Part shown: positions 62,054 through 64,000 of the stretch, piece by piece
How the letters are laid out: each line of letters begins with the position of its first letter
How positions within the stretch are numbered: position 1 is the first letter of the stretch
DNA from: Ariolimax columbianus
Lineage: Eukaryota > Mollusca > Gastropoda > Stylommatophora > Arionidae
NCBI GenBank assembly: GCA_036924085.1
Contig: JAVGWX010000013.1
Location: forward strand, 65,057,157-65,121,156
Length of the DNA: 64,000 bases
Reading direction: 5' to 3'
Program-made: the position numbers and the translations under genes
Notes under the pieces: generated by a model
Database searches by the model: none
Told to the model about the DNA's origin: nothing
Seen by the model: only the letters and a program-made list of their open reading frames with translations

Positions 62054-62361
62054 ACATAAAATGTCTGGTTTACACTCTTTTAAAAATGTTATAACATTAC
62101 TGTTACTTAATGACTGCCCCTCGTACAATAGAAGTTCTGCTTGAGGAAAACGACACGACAATCATGGAGCCGTAAGACATGATTCAATCAACACGGAAAG
62201 TAAGTAAATGACAGTATGCCAGGTACTCATTTGCAGCTAGTTACATTCGAACGTATCTATAACGTAGATCAAACTCTTTTCATCGAAAAAACCAGCTCTC
62301 TACTACTCTACTCGGAGACTCTACCCATCATCAAGTTTATATCATCATATATTTGTTCCAG
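62054..62361 (+). other. End of intron 1
   Basis: No repeat recognised. The splice acceptor ATATTTGTTCCAG ends at 62361 with a modest pyrimidine tract. Confidence 0.6.
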
Positions 62362-62622
62362 ATCGAAAGTGTGCGCAATATTCGGGGCGAGACGGCGTCA
62401 GGAACATGTTGTGATGGTGGCGAGGTGACGATAGATGGATGCAAAGATCCCTGCGAGACCTACGTTCGAGTCTGCCTCAAGGAGTATATGGATCGTGTGT
62501 CCATGGAAGGATACTGTACCTTTGGCAACTACACCACTGACGTTCTTGGAGAGAATAACTTCAAGTACCCGTTGAACACCCATGAGACTTTAATACAACT
62601 TCCCTTTAATTTTGCGTGGTTG
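62362..62622 (+). CDS. jagged-like: Notch ligand (Jagged/Serrate-like), exon 2: MNNL domain
   Basis: The exon is 261 nt, 87 residues, phase 0 at both ends: acceptor CAG at 62359-62361, donor GTGAGT at 62623-62628. It encodes the N-terminal MNNL (C2-like) domain that starts Notch ligands and contributes to Notch binding. Visible signature: TASGTCCDGG, then a spacer, DPCETYVRVCLKEYMDRV, EGYCTFGNYTTDVLGENNF and LIQLPFNFAW. All six MNNL cysteines are present (two adjacent, three in the C-x3-C-x6-C block, one before TFG). V-C-L-K-E-Y favours Jagged/Serrate over Delta, where C-L-K-H-Y is usual. The loop after NNF is short. The DSL domain and EGF repeats must lie on later exons beyond the window. 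No stop or shift is seen. Confidence 0.92.
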
Positions 62623-62764
62623 GTGAGTATTCTAACTTGTTGTGATGGCTGTAAAGAGGTCCATCTTCCTTGTGCCTTTGTCTTCAAGAGGGAAGAGGGT
62701 GGTTTATGTGTCATGAGCTTGGTTTACAAGCCCAGGGTATCTGTGGTAGGGGGCTGGGGGGGGG
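62623..62764 (+). other. Start of intron 2; G homopolymer
   Basis: After the donor, sequence is unassigned, with a run of about 10 G at 62757-62767 just before a SINE-D. Confidence 0.6.
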
Positions 62765-63075
62765 GGGTGTCTCTTTGGTCGAGAGTTAAGGCACTTGCCT
62801 TTAACAGTGATTAACGGAAATGATGGGCGGTGAAATCCACTATGGTCAAGCGACTCCTGGTCTCAACGGAGGAGGCACCAGAATGCCTGCATAATGAGTT
62901 ACCTAGATTTTTTACTTAAATAGTGCCACTAGTCCAAGGTTGCTCGGAACCAGAGAATGAGGTTGATGACCAACACAGTTTCTTCCTCACACAAATCCAA
63001 ATACAGAGCAAGTTACATCATCAAGGCAACAACCATCTGATGATGTCAGCATCTTCGCTTGTGATGGGCAACTAA
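62765..63075 (+). mobile_element. SINE-D (tRNA-derived), near full length
   Basis: Head TTTGGTCGAGAGTTAAGGCA (A box region) with a weak B box (GGTGAAATCCA). Body TGGTCTCAACGGAGGAGGCA, TAGTGCCACTAGTCCAAGGT, GAGGTTGATGACCAACACAG, CATCTGATGATGTCAGCATC and GTGATGGGCAACTAACTACC. Confidence 0.85.
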
Positions 63076-63079
63076 CTAC

Positions 63080-63296
63080 CTGGCATAGCAACATATCTAC
63101 TGGCGCGGCTCATATGGAGCATACAAGAATCAAGGAAGCTGCACGGAGACGGGTGACACGAAAGGCAAGTGAAGAGTTGCCTCCATCTAAAGGTCAGACA
63201 GTGCTTCTCTGTCCTTAGTGTGACAGACGCTTTCGGGCTCGGAATGGTTTGACCAGCCACCTCCAAACCCACTCCAGGATTGACAGATAGCAGTGT
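63080..63296 (+). pseudogene. LINE C-terminus with zinc finger
   Basis: Reading HTRIKEAARRRVTRKASEEL, PPSKGQTVLLCP, stop, CDRRFRARNGLTSHLQTHSR and IDR, stop. The C-x2-C, F-RARNGL-x-SH-x-x-TH finger resembles the LINE-A ending. The stop replacing the residue between the two cysteines marks it as decayed. Confidence 0.6.
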
Positions 63297-63570
63297 TATC
63301 TGCTTCTATTGGTTTGACCAGCCACCTCCAAACCCACTCCAGGATTGACAGATGGCAATGTAGTTCTCTTCGATTGGTTTGACCAGACACCTCCAAACCC
63401 ACTCCAGGATTGACAGATGGCAATGTAGTTCACTTCGATTGGTTTGACCAGCCACCTCCAAACCCACTCCAGGATTGACAGATGGCAATGTAGTTCTCTT
63501 CGATTGGTTTGACCAGCCACCTCCAAACCTACTCCAGGATTGACAGATGGCAATGTGGTCTGCTTCGGAA
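63246..63570. repeat. 65-bp minisatellite, about 5 copies, from the LINE finger
   Basis: GGTTTGACCAGCCACCTCCA begins units at 63246, 63311, 63376, 63441 and 63506 (exact 65-bp steps). The first unit is the LINE's own GLTSHLQTHSRIDR codons plus its 3' flank. Minus-strand ORFs here are artefacts. Confidence 0.94.
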
Positions 63571-63599
63571 GTGATGAACAAACAGCAATCAAGTTCAAA

Positions 63600-63925
63600 T
63601 CACGTCACCCTCGCTTTAACAGACCTGGCGGTATGTCGTTGATTATTTTTCCAAGCTTCATTCAACTCGACCCGACAGTTGTCCGTTTGGGTGGACTTCG
63701 AACTTTCATTGAGGCTTGCGGCTGAAATTAGCTGTTCTAACCCCTCAGTTATGTTTGGTGGTATCACATAATCGTCTGCATATGTTAGCTCTTGGATCTT
63801 GCATCCGCCGATTGTAAAGGGATCGTAACTTTCGATATTATCATCCCCTCTAACGTTCCTCATTACGCATTCTGCATACATGATAAATAGGTATGGGGAA
63901 AAGACACCAGATACTCTGATAACAG
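63600..63925 (-). pseudogene. LINE-K: RT palm with YADD
   Basis: Minus strand: FSPYLFIMYAECVMRNVRGD, then GGCKIQELTYADDYVIPPNI and TEGLEQLISAASL. The intact Y-A-D-D and the following E-G-L-E-Q resemble the YAED region of 2445-3510. A frameshift upstream at about 63900 separates it from the preceding motif. It lies antisense to the host gene in intron 2. Confidence 0.8.
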
Positions 63926-64000
63926 CTTCTTGTTACTGATATCATTCGATTCGATAATATGATTCGATTAGATGGATTAGATGTGCTGGAAACCCCAAAT

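Noticed and set aside
62398..62714. Minus-strand ORFs over the MNNL exon
   Set aside because: Shadows of the plus-strand exon; no domain.
1..64000. CRISPR array
   Set aside because: Direct repeats here lack unique spacers of constant size; units are contiguous minisatellites and the sequence is eukaryotic.
1..64000. A novel defence, biosynthetic or other multi-gene system
   Set aside because: Apart from one Notch-ligand gene, no intact protein-coding gene was found; the window does not support an operon-like or clustered system.

Overview
This is animal (metazoan) nuclear DNA made almost entirely of repeats, plus the 5' end of one recognisable host gene. Evidence: consensus GT/AG splice sites, a Notch-ligand MNNL domain, tRNA-derived SINEs with pol III A and B boxes, several non-LTR retrotransposon (LINE) families, mariner remnants and TTAGGG-like arrays. 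The mix suggests a lophotrochozoan. My impression of a mollusc, perhaps a heterobranch gastropod, comes from memory of repeat style and is untested.

Host gene. A Jagged/Serrate-type Notch ligand begins on the + strand near the right end. Exon 1 coding (57209-57319) encodes a signal peptide and the start of the mature protein. Exon 2 (62362-62622) encodes most of the MNNL domain with six cysteines. Both exons are phase 0 and flank a 5,042-bp intron full of repeats. Neither exon is obvious as an open reading frame: exon 1 is hidden in an alternative frame of a longer ORF. I recognise no other host exon; 1-56 kb appears to be upstream DNA.

Repeat layout. 1-14 kb: LINE remnants nested in each other, with 29-, 34-, 48- and 72-bp arrays and a 0.9-kb TTA array. 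14-24 kb: SINEs, a purine-rich array, a 1-kb hexamer array, (TA)n runs and a 1.2-kb tetranucleotide array. 23-31 kb: a LINE with an internal 71-bp array, a TIR element holding a LINE insertion, and a mariner remnant. 32-41 kb: SINE-B and family-A copies with long internal arrays, and a LINE split by an array and by another LINE. 41.3-43.7 kb: a 17-bp satellite with a 296-bp higher-order repeat. 44-56 kb: LINE-in-SINE and LINE-in-LINE insertions and a telomere-like array at 48.3-49.5 kb. 56-64 kb: the Notch-ligand gene with its repeat-filled introns.

Names used here are local labels. SINE-B and SINE-C end in (GAA)n or (CCAAG)n. SINE-D, E, F, G, H and K have tRNA-like heads. Family A is about 290 bp with a 37/38-bp tandem unit at one end and (CAA)n at the other. 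LINE-B/B2 are RNase-H-bearing and (GAA)n-tailed. LINE-E is CR1/L2-like. LINE-A, C, D, F, G, H, I, K and M are other non-LTR fragments.

Main theme. At least twelve tandem arrays are amplified pieces of the transposon copy they lie in. This links dispersed-repeat insertion to minisatellite birth. All retroelement coding sequences seen are truncated, frameshifted or interrupted; none looks active here.
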